Below, one piece after another: positions 1 to 9,293 of a stretch of 43,240 nt of DNA (within the stretch, counting starts at the first letter, position 1; each line of letters starts with the position of its first letter). The stretch lies in contig NZ_JAGGOO010000088.1 of NCBI RefSeq assembly GCF_018614415.1, positions 1 to 43,240 of the forward strand, read 5' to 3'. The notes beneath the pieces are model-generated. The model did no database searches. It saw only the letters and a list, made by a program, of their open reading frames with translations, and had not been told where the DNA came from. A program made the position numbers and the translations under genes. Source of the DNA: Streptomyces sp. ISL-12. GTDB taxonomy: Bacteria; Actinomycetota; Actinomycetes; Streptomycetales; Streptomycetaceae.

Positions 1-272
1 GGGCAGGGGCAGGGGCAAGGCGGGGGCAGAGGCAGCGGGCTCGGAGGCCGGGGCGGGGGCGGTGGTGCGGACCGGCCGTGGCATCGTGACCGGCGGACCG
101 GGTGCGGCGTACGCGGCGGACGGACTGGGTGTGGCATACGCGGACGCCGGACCGGGAGCCGCATACGGACCGGGACCGGCACACCTCCCACAGGGACACC
201 GAGGGCGAGCGGACCGGAACGGACGGGAACCGACGGGACCTCGGCGGTGGGCGGGCCGCGGCCGGCCGGGGG
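1..272. other. Low-complexity window edge, no gene called
   Basis: These 272 bases lie downstream of the minus-strand gene that ends at 273. Bases 1-60 are runs of GGGGCA-like units on the plus strand. Read on the minus strand, one frame gives a Pro/Ala/Tyr-rich stretch (pieces such as YAAPGPAS and APAPASEPAAS) with no stop as far as base 1. It could be the N-terminal or linker part of a minus-strand gene running off the left edge. I see no convincing start codon with a ribosome-binding site for it, so no CDS is called. Confidence 0.4.
94..174. repeat. Three 27-bp direct repeats
   Basis: Three consecutive degenerate 27-bp units occupy 94-120, 121-147 and 148-174. Each begins CGGAC(C/T)GGG and contains GCRTACG. 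Because 27 is a multiple of three, any encoded peptide keeps a nine-residue period. On the minus strand this gives Ala-Tyr-Ala-containing repeats. It may be part of a Pro/Ala-rich linker of a gene beyond the left edge. Confidence 0.6.
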
Positions 273-1265
273 TCAGACGCGGCGGTGGTGGCGGGCGAAC
301 CGCTTCTCGGGCTCCGCGAGGTACTTCCAGGGCCAGCTGTCGGTGTAGGCGCCGTCGAGCGTCTGGAAGACCCGCCGGATCGTGTGCCGTTCGTCGGCCA
401 GCGACAGGGCCATCGCGAAGAGGTTGAAGTCGTACTGCCAGCCGGGCTGCCGCTCGTAGGAGGGGTGGAGGATGCTGTGGTCGGCCGCCTGCCGCAGCTC
501 CGCCCGGATCTCGTCGGTCCGCAGGCAGTCCCCGCTGTCCGACTCGACCCAGTCCTCGATGTGCGCGATGGCGATCACGCAGCCGAGCCGGTGTCCCCGC
601 GGGGCGCGGGCGAGCGCGTCGCGGGCGTACGCCAGGGCCTCGCCCGGCTCGCCGCCCCAACGGGGCTGCAACTGCGACACCCACTCGATGTGGCACTCCA
701 GGTCCAGCGGGTCGCGGCGCAGGGCGGCGTCGCGCCGGGTCTCGTTGACGGCGGCGCCGAGCGACATGCCGCGGCCGGAGGTGAGCAGGCTGCGCCAGGG
801 TGTGACCCATTCCGGCCGCAGTTCGGCGGCGGCGAACAGGTGCTCCTCGGCGATGTGGAGCCGCTCGTGGAAGGTCCGCCACTGCTCCTGTGTGACGTTC
901 ACGGCGCGGTCGCTGGTGCGTGCCTCCCAGCCCCAGCTGAGGTGGCGCTTCCCGGAGATCAGCAGGGCCGTCGCCCGGTGCTCGTCGTCCTTCTCCTCCT
1001 CGACGGCACGGCCGATCCAGTCCTGCACACCGTCCCGGTCGGCCAGCTGGCCCAGGACCTGGTGGTCACGGCCGGCGTCGAAGGGGGCCAGCGCCGTCTT
1101 GACCGCGTCCCAGTCACCGGCTTCGGCGGCCTCCACCAGGGCGTGCACCCGCTGGTCGCCGAGCGCGCGCAGCGTGTACACCCCGTTCTTCTGTCTGTGC
1201 GGAACGGGAAGGGCGTGCGGGTCCGCCGGTCTCTCCCCGCCCCTGCCGAACAGCTTGCCGAACAT
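273..1265 (-). CDS. Hypothetical protein (DUF4034-like, TPR-like helical)
   Basis: This is a 330-residue soluble protein with no signal peptide or membrane segment. The start is an ATG at 1263-1265, preceded on the minus strand by GGGGAGGA, a strong ribosome-binding site. The sequence is rich in Trp, Ala and Leu helices (for example WVTPWRSLLTSGRGM, ECHIEWVSQLQPRWGGEPGEAL), resembling actinobacterial proteins that score as DUF4034/TPR-like. That match is by eye. No catalytic motif is visible. It lies downstream of the azt genes on the same strand but beyond a hairpin, so it is probably a separate unit. Its function is unknown. Confidence 0.75.
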   Translation of the reverse strand: MFGKLFGRGGERPADPHALPVPHRQKNGVYTLRALGDQRVHALVEAAEAGDWDAVKTALAPFDAGRDHQVLGQLADRDGVQDWIGRAVEEEKDDEHRATALLISGKRHLSWGWEARTSDRAVNVTQEQWRTFHERLHIAEEHLFAAAELRPEWVTPWRSLLTSGRGMSLGAAVNETRRDAALRRDPLDLECHIEWVSQLQPRWGGEPGEALAYARDALARAPRGHRLGCVIAIAHIEDWVESDSGDCLRTDEIRAELRQAADHSILHPSYERQPGWQYDFNLFAMALSLADERHTIRRVFQTLDGAYTDSWPWKYLAEPEKRFARHHRRV

Positions 1266-1398
1266 GCCGCGTCCTCCCCTGGTCCCGCGTGATCAACTGG
1301 TGCAGCATAAGCGGCCCCACTGACATCACGCCCACAGGGTGTTCACGGATGCTTCACGGACCCGGCCCCGGACTCCAGGCCCGCGGGGAGCACGGCGG

Positions 1399-1440
1399 AC
1401 GCCGCCGCCCCGCGGTCCGTACGGTGCGGGGCGGCGGCGT
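1399..1440. terminator. Hairpin terminator after aztD
   Basis: A perfect 15-bp inverted repeat (ACGCCGCCGCCCCGC at 1399-1413 and its complement at 1426-1440) encloses a 12-base loop. It lies 16 bases past the aztD stop on the minus strand. It has no T-run, which is normal for Streptomyces. The rest of 1266-1456, between this hairpin and the next gene, shows nothing recognisable. Confidence 0.7.
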
Positions 1441-1456
1441 GCCGGGGCGTATCTGA

Positions 1457-2662
1457 TCAGTGTCCCGCGACGACCCCCGACAGCTCGTTGGTGCTCTCCG
1501 GCAGGGTCACGGAGGTGATCTTCTTGCCGGTCGCGAGGTCGACGGCGTGCAGGGCCTTCTCGCCGGGTTCGGAGACGTAGGCGGTGGTGCCGCGGACGAA
1601 CAGGGTGGGCCGGGCCTGCTGCCAGTCCAGCGGTTCCTGCCACTCGGCCACGACGGGGATCTTCTTCTCGATCTTGCCGCTCGCCGGGTCGATCACACGG
1701 ATCGCGCCGTCCGTGCCGAGGACGAGTGCCTCGCCCTCGGGGCCGCGGGCCAGTGAGCGGAAGGAGTAGCTGGTACCCAGGTCGACCAGGCGCAGCTTCT
1801 TCTTCTCGGTGTCGATGAGGGAGATGCGGGTGGGCCGCTCCAGCTCGGCCTCCGGGTCGGTCTTGTAGTCGCCGAGCAGGACCGGGGAGGCGTCGCTGCC
1901 GGCCTGGTTGCCGATGCGGCCGTAGTCGTCGGGGGCGTCGATCTTGGTGAACTCGCCGTCCTTGTAGATCAGTACGCCGTCCTCGCAGCCGACGGCGATC
2001 GCCTCGTTCTGCGCGGCGGCCTCACCGTGGACGCCGGGGCACTTCTCGTTGCGGTCGATCTCCTTGTTGTTCTTGTCCAGGACCAGCGCGCCCGTGCGCT
2101 TCTCCTCGGTGCCGAGGGTGCTGAGGAGTTCGCCGTTCGCCAGCTCGATGGCGACGCCGTGGTGGGCCTCGGCGGAGGTGTAGGTGCGGGTCTCGGGCTT
2201 CTTGCCGGCGCCGAGGTCGGCGGGGTCGAAGACGTTGACCTCGCCGGTGCCGTCGGTGAAGAGCACCGTCTTGCCCGCGTGGCGGACGACGTGGCCGGGC
2301 TTGGCGCCCTGGTACGCGATGTCGGTGAGGGCCTGGCCGGTGGCGTCCAGGACGCGGAAGCCGCTGTCGGTGGAGACGATGACGTGGTCCTCGTCGCCCG
2401 CGGGGTTGACCCGGTTGAAGCCGGCCAGCTCGATGGTCTTGCCGAGCTTCAGGGTTTCGCCGTCGAGGATGTAGAGGCCGCCGTCGAAGGTGGCGACCAG
2501 CGGGTCCTTGACCGCCGCGGCGGGTGAGGCGCTCGCGGTGTCCTCGGTCTTGGCCTCGGCGTCGGAGGAGGAGTCCTCCCCGCCGCAGGCGGTCAGGACG
2601 GTGGACACCGCCAGGGCGAGTGCCGTACCCGTGAGGGCTCTCCTGCGTGTGGTCGTGTTCAC
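1457..2662 (-). CDS. aztD: Zinc metallochaperone-type lipoprotein AztD
   Basis: This 401-residue exported lipoprotein begins with a twin-Arg-like TRRRAL stretch, a hydrophobic segment and the lipobox LTAC at about residue 26, followed by an acidic/Ser-rich linker. The mature part is a repetitive beta-propeller-like fold with blades such as LYILDGETLKLGKT and VRVIDPASGKIEKK, matching the AztD family. AztD proteins pass periplasmic Zn to the binding protein AztC (family knowledge). The start is a GTG at 2660-2662 with AAGGA eight bases upstream. It is the last gene of the minus-strand azt operon, 88 bases after aztC. N-terminal His clusters are scarce here; the sibling lipoprotein at 3728-5005 carries an HGDHVH motif instead. 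Confidence 0.75.
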   Translation of the reverse strand: MNTTTRRRALTGTALALAVSTVLTACGGEDSSSDAEAKTEDTASASPAAAVKDPLVATFDGGLYILDGETLKLGKTIELAGFNRVNPAGDEDHVIVSTDSGFRVLDATGQALTDIAYQGAKPGHVVRHAGKTVLFTDGTGEVNVFDPADLGAGKKPETRTYTSAEAHHGVAIELANGELLSTLGTEEKRTGALVLDKNNKEIDRNEKCPGVHGEAAAQNEAIAVGCEDGVLIYKDGEFTKIDAPDDYGRIGNQAGSDASPVLLGDYKTDPEAELERPTRISLIDTEKKKLRLVDLGTSYSFRSLARGPEGEALVLGTDGAIRVIDPASGKIEKKIPVVAEWQEPLDWQQARPTLFVRGTTAYVSEPGEKALHAVDLATGKKITSVTLPESTNELSGVVAGH

Positions 2663-2750
2663 CGGTGTGTTCCTTCCGTGGCCGCGTGTGGCGGCGGGAG
2701 TTGGTGGGTGTCCCGGCCGGTCGGCCGGGGCCGTTCGGGTCGGTGGGAGG

Positions 2751-3731
2751 TCAGCCGCCGGCGGTCAGGCCGTCGGTCATGGCGGTGGTGTTGGCGCGCA
2801 TCATCCGCAGGTAGGTGTCGGCGCCCTCGCCCTTGGCGGTCAGCGACTCCGAGTACAGCTCGACGACCCGCACCTGGCCGCCGAGTTCCGTCTTCAGGAC
2901 CTCGGCCAGCCGTGTGGGCTGGGAGGAGTCGGCGAACACGGTGCGTACTCCGGCGTCCTCCATCGCCTGGGTGAGGGAGCGCAGGTCGGAGGAGCTGGGT
3001 GAGGCGAGCGTGGTGCCGCTGGGGATGACCGCGCCGATCACCCGGAAGCCGAAGCGGTCGGCGAGGTAGCCGAAGACGTGGTGGTTGGTGACCAGGGCGC
3101 GCTTGTCCTCGGGGACCCGGTCGAAGGACTTCTCCATCCAGGTGGTGAGGTCCGCCAGCTCCTTGTCGTAGCGGGCGGCGTTGGCGCGGACGGTGTCCTC
3201 GTCCACCGCGTCGACGTGCTCGATCACCTGGTCGGCGATGAGCCCGGCGGCCTTGCGCACCCGGTCCGGGTCGGTCCAGAAGTGCGGGTCGGGCTGTCCT
3301 TCCGCGTCCTCGGGGCCGCCGTCGTCACCGGCCTTGAAGGTGAGGGGGTCGGCGGCCTCGCCCGCGGCGAAGGTGGCGACGCCCGCTTCACGGGCGGCGG
3401 TCACGTGCCGCAGTACGTTCTCCTCCAGGCCCAGGCCGTTGTAGACGACGAGGTCGGCGCTCTCCAGCTCGGCGGCCTGGACGGCCGACAGGCCGAAGGA
3501 GTGCGGGTCGGCGTTGGGCTTCATCAGGACGGTGACGTCGGCTTCGTCACCGACGATCTCCCGGGTGACGTCGCCGAGGATGTTGGTGGTGACGACGATG
3601 GCGGGCCGGTCGTCACCGGTGGCGCAGGCGGTGGCGGTGGCGGCCGTGACCAGGGCGAGCAGGCCCATCAGCGCGCTGCGCAGCCGTGCGGCGCCCAGGC
3701 GCACCCGCCGCTTCGTCGCGCCGCGGCTCAT
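2751..3731 (-). CDS. aztC: Zinc ABC transporter substrate-binding lipoprotein AztC
   Basis: The product is 326 residues, a cluster A-I (ZnuA/TroA-like) solute-binding lipoprotein. An Arg-rich N-terminus precedes a hydrophobic segment and a lipobox-like TATACA at about residue 35. Likely metal ligands are visible: His in NADPHSFGLS, His in DPHFWTDPD, His in TNHHVFGYLADRFG, and Asp in VFADSS. It should bind extracytoplasmic Zn2+ and deliver it to the AztB/AztA transporter. The ATG at 3729-3731 overlaps the stop of the upstream lipoprotein gene (ATGA). A longer open frame upstream is a shadow of that gene. Related proteins can bind Mn, but the Zur context favours Zn. Confidence 0.88.
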   Translation of the reverse strand: MSRGATKRRVRLGAARLRSALMGLLALVTAATATACATGDDRPAIVVTTNILGDVTREIVGDEADVTVLMKPNADPHSFGLSAVQAAELESADLVVYNGLGLEENVLRHVTAAREAGVATFAAGEAADPLTFKAGDDGGPEDAEGQPDPHFWTDPDRVRKAAGLIADQVIEHVDAVDEDTVRANAARYDKELADLTTWMEKSFDRVPEDKRALVTNHHVFGYLADRFGFRVIGAVIPSGTTLASPSSSDLRSLTQAMEDAGVRTVFADSSQPTRLAEVLKTELGGQVRVVELYSESLTAKGEGADTYLRMMRANTTAMTDGLTAGG

Positions 3732-5005
3732 CGGCCGGTCTCCGCCATGAGGACCGGCTCGATGTCCAGGTCGAAGGAGCGGGCGATGCGCAGGCCGTCG
3801 TTGTAGTCGATCTCGAACACCTGCTTGCCGTCCGGGTCGTTGACGTACGCGCGGCTGCGGTCCACCTCGATCACCGGTGCGCCGTCGTCCGCGCCCGCCC
3901 GCTGTTTCCCGGTCAGCAGGCTCTTGGTCCGGGCGGTCTGCTTGCCGGTGGCGATGTCGTAGCCGTGCAGTGCTCCGTCGGTCTCCAGCACGAGCAGCGG
4001 GGAGCCCTCTCCGGCGGTGTTGGCGGCGACCACGGGCCCGGTCTCCACCCGGGTCCAGCTGCGTTCGGTGACGTCCAGGACCCATACGGCGTCGTCGCCG
4101 GCCGGTGCGGTGAGGGTGTCGCTGCCGGCCCGCTGCCGGAAGGCGGTGGCGCGTTCCGCGGCCGGCACGTCCTCGTCGTAGGCGATCTTCTCGGCGGTGA
4201 AGGCGCCGTCCTCCTCGCGGACGAGCAGGGCGCCGTCGGCGCAGCCCAGCACCACGCCGCGCCGGGTGACGGCGTCGCCCCGCGGCTTCTCGCACGCGGC
4301 TTCGGGGGCGGCGACGCGCTTGCCCGCGCGGTCGAGTACGACGAGTTCCGTGGCGCCGTCCTCGCCGGTGAAGCCCAGGAGGTGTTCCGCGTAGGGGACG
4401 ACGGCTCCGTCGTAGCTGCCCGGCAGGGTCCGGGAGGACGCGATCTCGCCCTGCTCCAGCTTGCTCCGGTCGTACAGGACGGCCTTGCCGTCCTCGTCGG
4501 TGACCGCGGTGACGGTGATGTCGCTGCGTATGCGCGCCTCGGCGCCGACGGGGAGTTCGCCGACGTCGCGTATGGCAGCGCGGTAGTAGTGGACGTGGTC
4601 GCCGTGGTCCACCATCCAGGAGCCGCTGTCGACGACGTGCGTGGCTCCGGAGGCGTGCAGATAGCCGAACCGGCCGTCCGTGGCCAGCCGGGCGGCGCCC
4701 GTCACCTGGTCCGTCTCGGTCACCTTGCCGGTGATGAGGTCGAGGACCCGGGTGTTCCCGCTCGCGGGGTCGTTGAGCAGCAGCCGGGACTGCTGCTCGG
4801 CGGCCTCCTGGGCTCCCTCGACATAGCCGTGCGGGGTGGCGGACGGCGAACTCGCCGCCGGCCGGCTGTCGTCGTCCTGCTCTCCGCCGCAGCCCGTGGC
4901 GAGCAGCGCGGTGAGCGCCAGTGCGGCCGGAGCCCATGGCTTGACGTTTCTGCGGACGGTGTTTCTGCGGACGGCGCCGGCAGTGTTCAGGTTGCGGACG
5001 GTCAA
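3728..5005 (-). CDS. AztD-like lipoprotein of the zinc ABC operon
   Basis: This 425-residue exported lipoprotein has an Arg-containing N-terminus, the hydrophobic segment APAALALTALLA, and the lipobox-like LATGC at about residue 39. A Ser/Asp-rich linker and a propeller-like body with repeated VLD motifs follow. The segment VDHGDHVHYY holds three His that could bind Zn. It resembles AztD, so the operon carries two such proteins and this one may be the main metallochaperone or a specialised paralogue. The only plausible start is TTG at 5003-5005, with GAGG about eight bases upstream; the nearby Val codons are GTC. The stop overlaps the aztC start by four bases, implying translational coupling. 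The AztD relationship is inferred from architecture, motif and position. Confidence 0.72.
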   Translation of the reverse strand: MTVRNLNTAGAVRRNTVRRNVKPWAPAALALTALLATGCGGEQDDDSRPAASSPSATPHGYVEGAQEAAEQQSRLLLNDPASGNTRVLDLITGKVTETDQVTGAARLATDGRFGYLHASGATHVVDSGSWMVDHGDHVHYYRAAIRDVGELPVGAEARIRSDITVTAVTDEDGKAVLYDRSKLEQGEIASSRTLPGSYDGAVVPYAEHLLGFTGEDGATELVVLDRAGKRVAAPEAACEKPRGDAVTRRGVVLGCADGALLVREEDGAFTAEKIAYDEDVPAAERATAFRQRAGSDTLTAPAGDDAVWVLDVTERSWTRVETGPVVAANTAGEGSPLLVLETDGALHGYDIATGKQTARTKSLLTGKQRAGADDGAPVIEVDRSRAYVNDPDGKQVFEIDYNDGLRIARSFDLDIEPVLMAETGR

Positions 5006-5036
5006 GACGATCGCCTCGGATTTCCTTCGGTCGGCT

Positions 5037-5882
5037 TCACAGGGCAGGGGTGGCGGCGAGACGCGCGCGGCGGTGGCGGAGGCCGGACGCCAGGTGGGAG
5101 AGGAAGAACAGGCTCACCGCGAGGGCGGAGACGGTCGCTCCGGCGGCGGTGCTCAGATGCCAGGACAGGAGCAGCCCGCCGAACGTGGCGACGGCGCCGA
5201 GGAGCGCGGCCAGGACCATCACCCCGCGCACCCCGCGGGCCCACGGCAGGGCGGCCGCCGGCGGGGCGATGAGCAGGCCGAGGACGAGCAGGGTGCCGAC
5301 GATGTGGAACGAGGCGACGATCGCCAGCCCCAGCAGACCGAGCAGCACGGCGTGCGCGAGGCGCGGACGCAGCCCCAGGGTCTGCGCCTTGCGGGAGTCG
5401 AACGTGAGGGCGAGGAAGGCCCGGTGGCCCAGGACCGACACGACCAGGGCCGCCAGCAGCGCGCCCGCCAGGAGGAAGAGGTCCTGCTCCCGGACGGCGA
5501 GCACGTCGCCGAAGAGGAAGCCGGTCAGGTCCACCGCGAAGGACTGCGACCGCGACACGATGATGACGCCGAGCGAGAGCATGCCGACGAACAGCAGCCC
5601 GATCCCGGTGTCCTGGGAGAGCCGGGGCGTACGTCCGAGCGCCGTGACGCCGGCCGTCATCACGGTCGCGCTCACCACCGCGCCGACCATCAGGTTGCCG
5701 CCCAGCAGCGCCGCCAGCGCCACCCCCGGCAGCAGCCCGTGGGACATGGCGTCGCCGAGGAAGGCCATCCCCCTGAGCACCACCCAGGTTCCGGCGAGCG
5801 CACAGATCGCGGACACCAGGATCCCGCCCCACAGGGCGCGCTGCACGAAGGTGACCTCGAACGGGGCCGTCAACCAGTCCAT
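5037..5882 (-). CDS. aztB: Zinc ABC transporter permease AztB
   Basis: A 281-residue ABC-3 family integral membrane permease with about seven or eight hydrophobic segments (for example ILVSAICALAGTWVVL, DLFLLAGALLAALVVSVLG, LLVLGLLIAPPAAALPW). The family signature appears around residues 30-60 (LRGMAFLGDAMSHGLLPGVA). It forms the channel for Zn2+ delivered by AztC, powered by AztA. The ATG at 5880-5882 lies only 15 bases from the divergent aztA start, so both genes share a control region containing a Zur box. It heads the minus-strand operon aztB-lipoprotein-aztC-aztD. A longer frame reaching 6662 is rejected because it runs antisense through aztA. Confidence 0.88.
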   Translation of the reverse strand: MDWLTAPFEVTFVQRALWGGILVSAICALAGTWVVLRGMAFLGDAMSHGLLPGVALAALLGGNLMVGAVVSATVMTAGVTALGRTPRLSQDTGIGLLFVGMLSLGVIIVSRSQSFAVDLTGFLFGDVLAVREQDLFLLAGALLAALVVSVLGHRAFLALTFDSRKAQTLGLRPRLAHAVLLGLLGLAIVASFHIVGTLLVLGLLIAPPAAALPWARGVRGVMVLAALLGAVATFGGLLLSWHLSTAAGATVSALAVSLFFLSHLASGLRHRRARLAATPAL

Positions 5883-5893
5883 GGCGAGGACAC

Positions 5894-5913
5894 TACAATG
5901 AAAACCATGTTCA
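5894..5913. promoter_or_regulatory. Zur box and -10 element between aztB and aztA
   Basis: A 15-bp imperfect palindrome, TGAAAAC-C-ATGTTCA at 5899-5913, fits the 7-1-7 Streptomyces Zur operator pattern. It overlaps TACAAT at 5894-5899, a good -10 for aztA that would start transcription near 5906-5907, exactly at an in-frame ATG. On the minus strand the box contains TTGAAC, placed as a -35 for aztB. One bound repressor could therefore block both genes. Confidence 0.75.
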
Positions 5914-6641
5914 AAAAACCAGGCCCTTCGCCCGCCCCGCCCCGGAAGCGGACCGCACGCGTCCGCCTCACCGAGCTGTGCGCCGGCTATCCGGGGCGCC
6001 CCGTCCTGCGCCAACTCAGCGCGGACATACCGGGGTTGGCCATGACCGCGCTGGTCGGGCCGAACGGCAGCGGCAAGTCGACCCTGCTCGGCGTTCTCGC
6101 CGGTGTGATCCACCCGACATCCGGCGAGACGCACCACCACGGGGAGCTGCCGCCCGCCTTCGTGCCGCAGCGCGGAGCCGTCGGTGACACCCTGCCGCTC
6201 ACCGTCCGGCAGACCGTGGAGATGGGCCGCTGGGGCGAACGCGGCCCCTGGCGCCGGCTGACCCGGCGCGATCACGCGACGGTGGACGCCGCGCTCGACC
6301 GGCTCGGCATCGGCGGCCTCGCCGCACGCCAGCTGGGCGAGCTGTCGGGCGGCCAGCGGCAACGGGCGCTGATCGCCCAGGGGTTGGCGCAGGAGTCCGA
6401 CCTGCTGCTGCTCGACGAGCCGACCACCGGCCTGGACCCCGAGGCCAGGGAACGGATCGGGACGCTGCTGACGGACCTCGTCGCCGACGGCGTGACGGTC
6501 GTGCAGGCCACGCACGACCTGGCGGCCGCCCGCTCGGCGGACGCCTGTCTGCTGCTGCGCGACGGACACCTCGCCGGACAGGGACCCCCCGACCAGGTGC
6601 TCACCACGTCGGCGCTGGCCGAGATCTGGCAGCCGGCCTGA
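5898..6641 (+). CDS. aztA: Zinc ABC transporter ATPase AztA
   Basis: A 247-residue ABC ATPase with Walker A GPNGSGKST, signature LSGGQRQRALIAQGLA, Walker B LLLLDEPTTGLDP and switch-His region QATHDL. A TSGETHHHGE segment follows Walker A and could bind metal. It energises Zn import through AztB. ATG 5898 has GAGGA seven bases upstream. ATG 5907 is in frame and coincides with the start predicted from the TACAAT -10, so the transcript could be leaderless and the protein three residues shorter. It is divergent from aztB, and the Zur operator overlaps the start region. Confidence 0.87.
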   Translation: MKTMFKKPGPSPAPPRKRTARVRLTELCAGYPGRPVLRQLSADIPGLAMTALVGPNGSGKSTLLGVLAGVIHPTSGETHHHGELPPAFVPQRGAVGDTLPLTVRQTVEMGRWGERGPWRRLTRRDHATVDAALDRLGIGGLAARQLGELSGGQRQRALIAQGLAQESDLLLLDEPTTGLDPEARERIGTLLTDLVADGVTVVQATHDLAAARSADACLLLRDGHLAGQGPPDQVLTTSALAEIWQPA

Positions 6642-6695
6642 CGGCGGAAACGCGCCGGCCACCGCCGGGGCGGCGAGGTGCCGTGGACCGCACCG

Positions 6696-6723
6696 TTAAC
6701 AATGAACACCGTTTTCATATAGC
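6696..6723 (+). promoter_or_regulatory. Zur-controlled promoter of the methyltransferase-GTPase-zur unit
   Basis: TTAACA at 6696-6701 and TATAGC at 6718-6723, separated by 16 bases, make a reasonable housekeeping promoter. The spacer is almost exactly filled by a 15-bp palindrome, TGAACAC-C-GTTTTCA at 6703-6717, with half-sites TGAACAC and TGAAAAC. Zur binding here would occlude RNA polymerase. Predicted leader length to ATG 6764 is about 34 bases. Confidence 0.75.
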
Positions 6724-6763
6724 GTCGTGGTTCCACTCATCTCCGCAGTCTCTGGAGGCGGCC

Positions 6764-7594
6764 ATGACGGCACGGCGTGAGGTGTCACCCGGCACGGTGC
6801 AGGAGACCCTGCTGATCCCGCTGTACGGGCGCGCGGTGGAGAACCGCAAGCCCGAACCGGCACTGCACGATCCTCGGGCCGAGGAGATCGTCGCGGCGAT
6901 CGACTACGACTTCACCCGCTTCGACGGTCTGCCCAGCCTGGTGGGTTCGGTCCTGCGCACCGCCCTGTTCGACCACTGGGTGTCGGAGTTCCTCACCGGC
7001 TCTCCCGAGGGGACCGTGGTGGAGCTCGGCGCCGGGCTGAACACCCGTCACGAGCGGATCGACAACGGCCGGGCGCGCTGGTTCGAGCTGGACCTGCCCG
7101 ACGTGGCCGACCTGCGGCGGTCCTTCTTCGCCGACACCGCGCGCCGGACCTCGATCGCCGCCTCCGTGACCGATCTGTCCTGGGCGGAAACGATCGCCGC
7201 CGGGTCGACCGGGCCGTACTTCTTCGCCGCCGAGGCCGTCCTGCCGTTCCTCACGGAGGACGACGTGCGCGGCGTCGTCGACGGCATCGCCGAACGGTTC
7301 CCGGGCTCCCTGCTGGCCCTGGACACCGCCGGCCCCGGCATCGTCGGCGCGCAGGACGAGCACGACGCGCTCAGCAAGGTCGAGGCGCGGATGCGGTGGG
7401 CCTGTGCCGGTCCCGCCGACGTCGCCGCCTGGCTCCCGGGAACCGAGGTGCTCGCCTCGTGCACCATCGCCGCCCTGCCGTCACCCCTGCGCGACCGTCT
7501 GCCCGGCCCCTACCAGGAGATGCTCTCCGGCCTGGCGCGGCAACGCCTGCCGCAGGTCGAGGAGTACCGGCTCGGACTCCTGCGGCTCCCGTAG
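6764..7594 (+). CDS. LCM-type class I SAM methyltransferase
   Basis: The product is 276 residues, of the leucine-carboxyl-methyltransferase/PPM1-like group common in actinomycete secondary metabolism. SAM motif I is VVELGAGLNTR at about residues 86-96, followed by ELDLPDVADLR and FFAAEAVLPFL. The substrate is unknown: it could O-methylate a metallophore intermediate or a small molecule linked to Zn stress. ATG 6764 is chosen because GGAGG lies six bases upstream; an upstream in-frame ATG at 6683 falls before the promoter and Zur box. The next gene, a GTPase, starts 48 bases downstream on the same strand. Zur control is inferred from the 6703-6717 box. Confidence 0.8.
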   Translation: MTARREVSPGTVQETLLIPLYGRAVENRKPEPALHDPRAEEIVAAIDYDFTRFDGLPSLVGSVLRTALFDHWVSEFLTGSPEGTVVELGAGLNTRHERIDNGRARWFELDLPDVADLRRSFFADTARRTSIAASVTDLSWAETIAAGSTGPYFFAAEAVLPFLTEDDVRGVVDGIAERFPGSLLALDTAGPGIVGAQDEHDALSKVEARMRWACAGPADVAAWLPGTEVLASCTIAALPSPLRDRLPGPYQEMLSGLARQRLPQVEEYRLGLLRLP

Positions 7595-7642
7595 CACCAC
7601 CTCCCACCACTCCCCCCGTACCCCCACGAAAGGATCCGCTCC

Positions 7643-8833
<1,191 letters not shown>

Positions 8834-8872
8834 CCGGGGGCGGGCCGTTCCCGCCGTGACGGAGGCACACCG

Positions 8873-9292
8873 ATGTACGGAACGACCCGCGGCGCTTGGC
8901 GCTTCACCCCGCAACGGGCCGCCGTCCTGGAAGCGCTGACCGCGTGCGACGGCTTCACCTCGGCCCAGACCCTGCACGCGGCGCTCACGGCCGACGGGGT
9001 CGAGGTCGGCCTGACCACCGTCTACCGCACGCTCCACCTGCTGGAGTCCGCCGGGCAGGTGGACATGGTGCGCGACAGCGACGGCGAGCGTCTCTACCGG
9101 CCCCGGCCCGCCGACGGCCACCGGCACTACCTGCTGTGCCGGCGCTGCGGCCTCAGTCTCGCCGTCGACTCCGACGAGGTCGAACGGTGGGCGGCGGAGA
9201 TCGCGCGCGTCACCGGCTTCCACGACGTGGACCACACGCTGGAGCTGACCGGCATGTGCGACGACTGCCACACCGGACGTACGGACGCCTGA
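8873..9292 (+). CDS. zur: Fur-family zinc uptake regulator (Zur)
   Basis: A 139-residue Fur-superfamily repressor. The N-terminal winged helix contains FTPQRAAVLEAL and the recognition helix GLTTVYRTLHLLE. The dimerisation domain carries HRHYLLCRRCG and GMCDDCH, whose two CxxC pairs form the structural Zn site, plus His for the sensory site. It probably binds the four Zur-type palindromes here when Zn is plentiful. ATG 8873 has GGAGG seven bases upstream. Its position beside Zn genes makes Zur more likely than Fur or Nur. Because it sits downstream of a Zur box it may regulate itself. A chromosomal Zur elsewhere could share or dominate the job. Confidence 0.87.
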   Translation: MYGTTRGAWRFTPQRAAVLEALTACDGFTSAQTLHAALTADGVEVGLTTVYRTLHLLESAGQVDMVRDSDGERLYRPRPADGHRHYLLCRRCGLSLAVDSDEVERWAAEIARVTGFHDVDHTLELTGMCDDCHTGRTDA

Positions 9293-9293
9293 C

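Noticed and set aside
1..60. G-quadruplex regulatory element
   Set aside because: GGGG runs exist, but similar runs are expected at this GC content and they lie in probable coding or edge sequence, so there is no support for a function.
2751..4937. 728-codon minus-strand frame running through aztC and beyond
   Set aside because: Only its last 326 residues are the binding protein. The rest is Arg-rich frame-shifted reading of the neighbouring lipoprotein gene, and an ATGA overlap marks the true aztC start.
8873..9292. Fur (iron) regulator rather than Zur
   Set aside because: Neighbours are Zn importer and ZNG1-type genes and the boxes fit the 7-1-7 Zur pattern. It remains possible without binding data.
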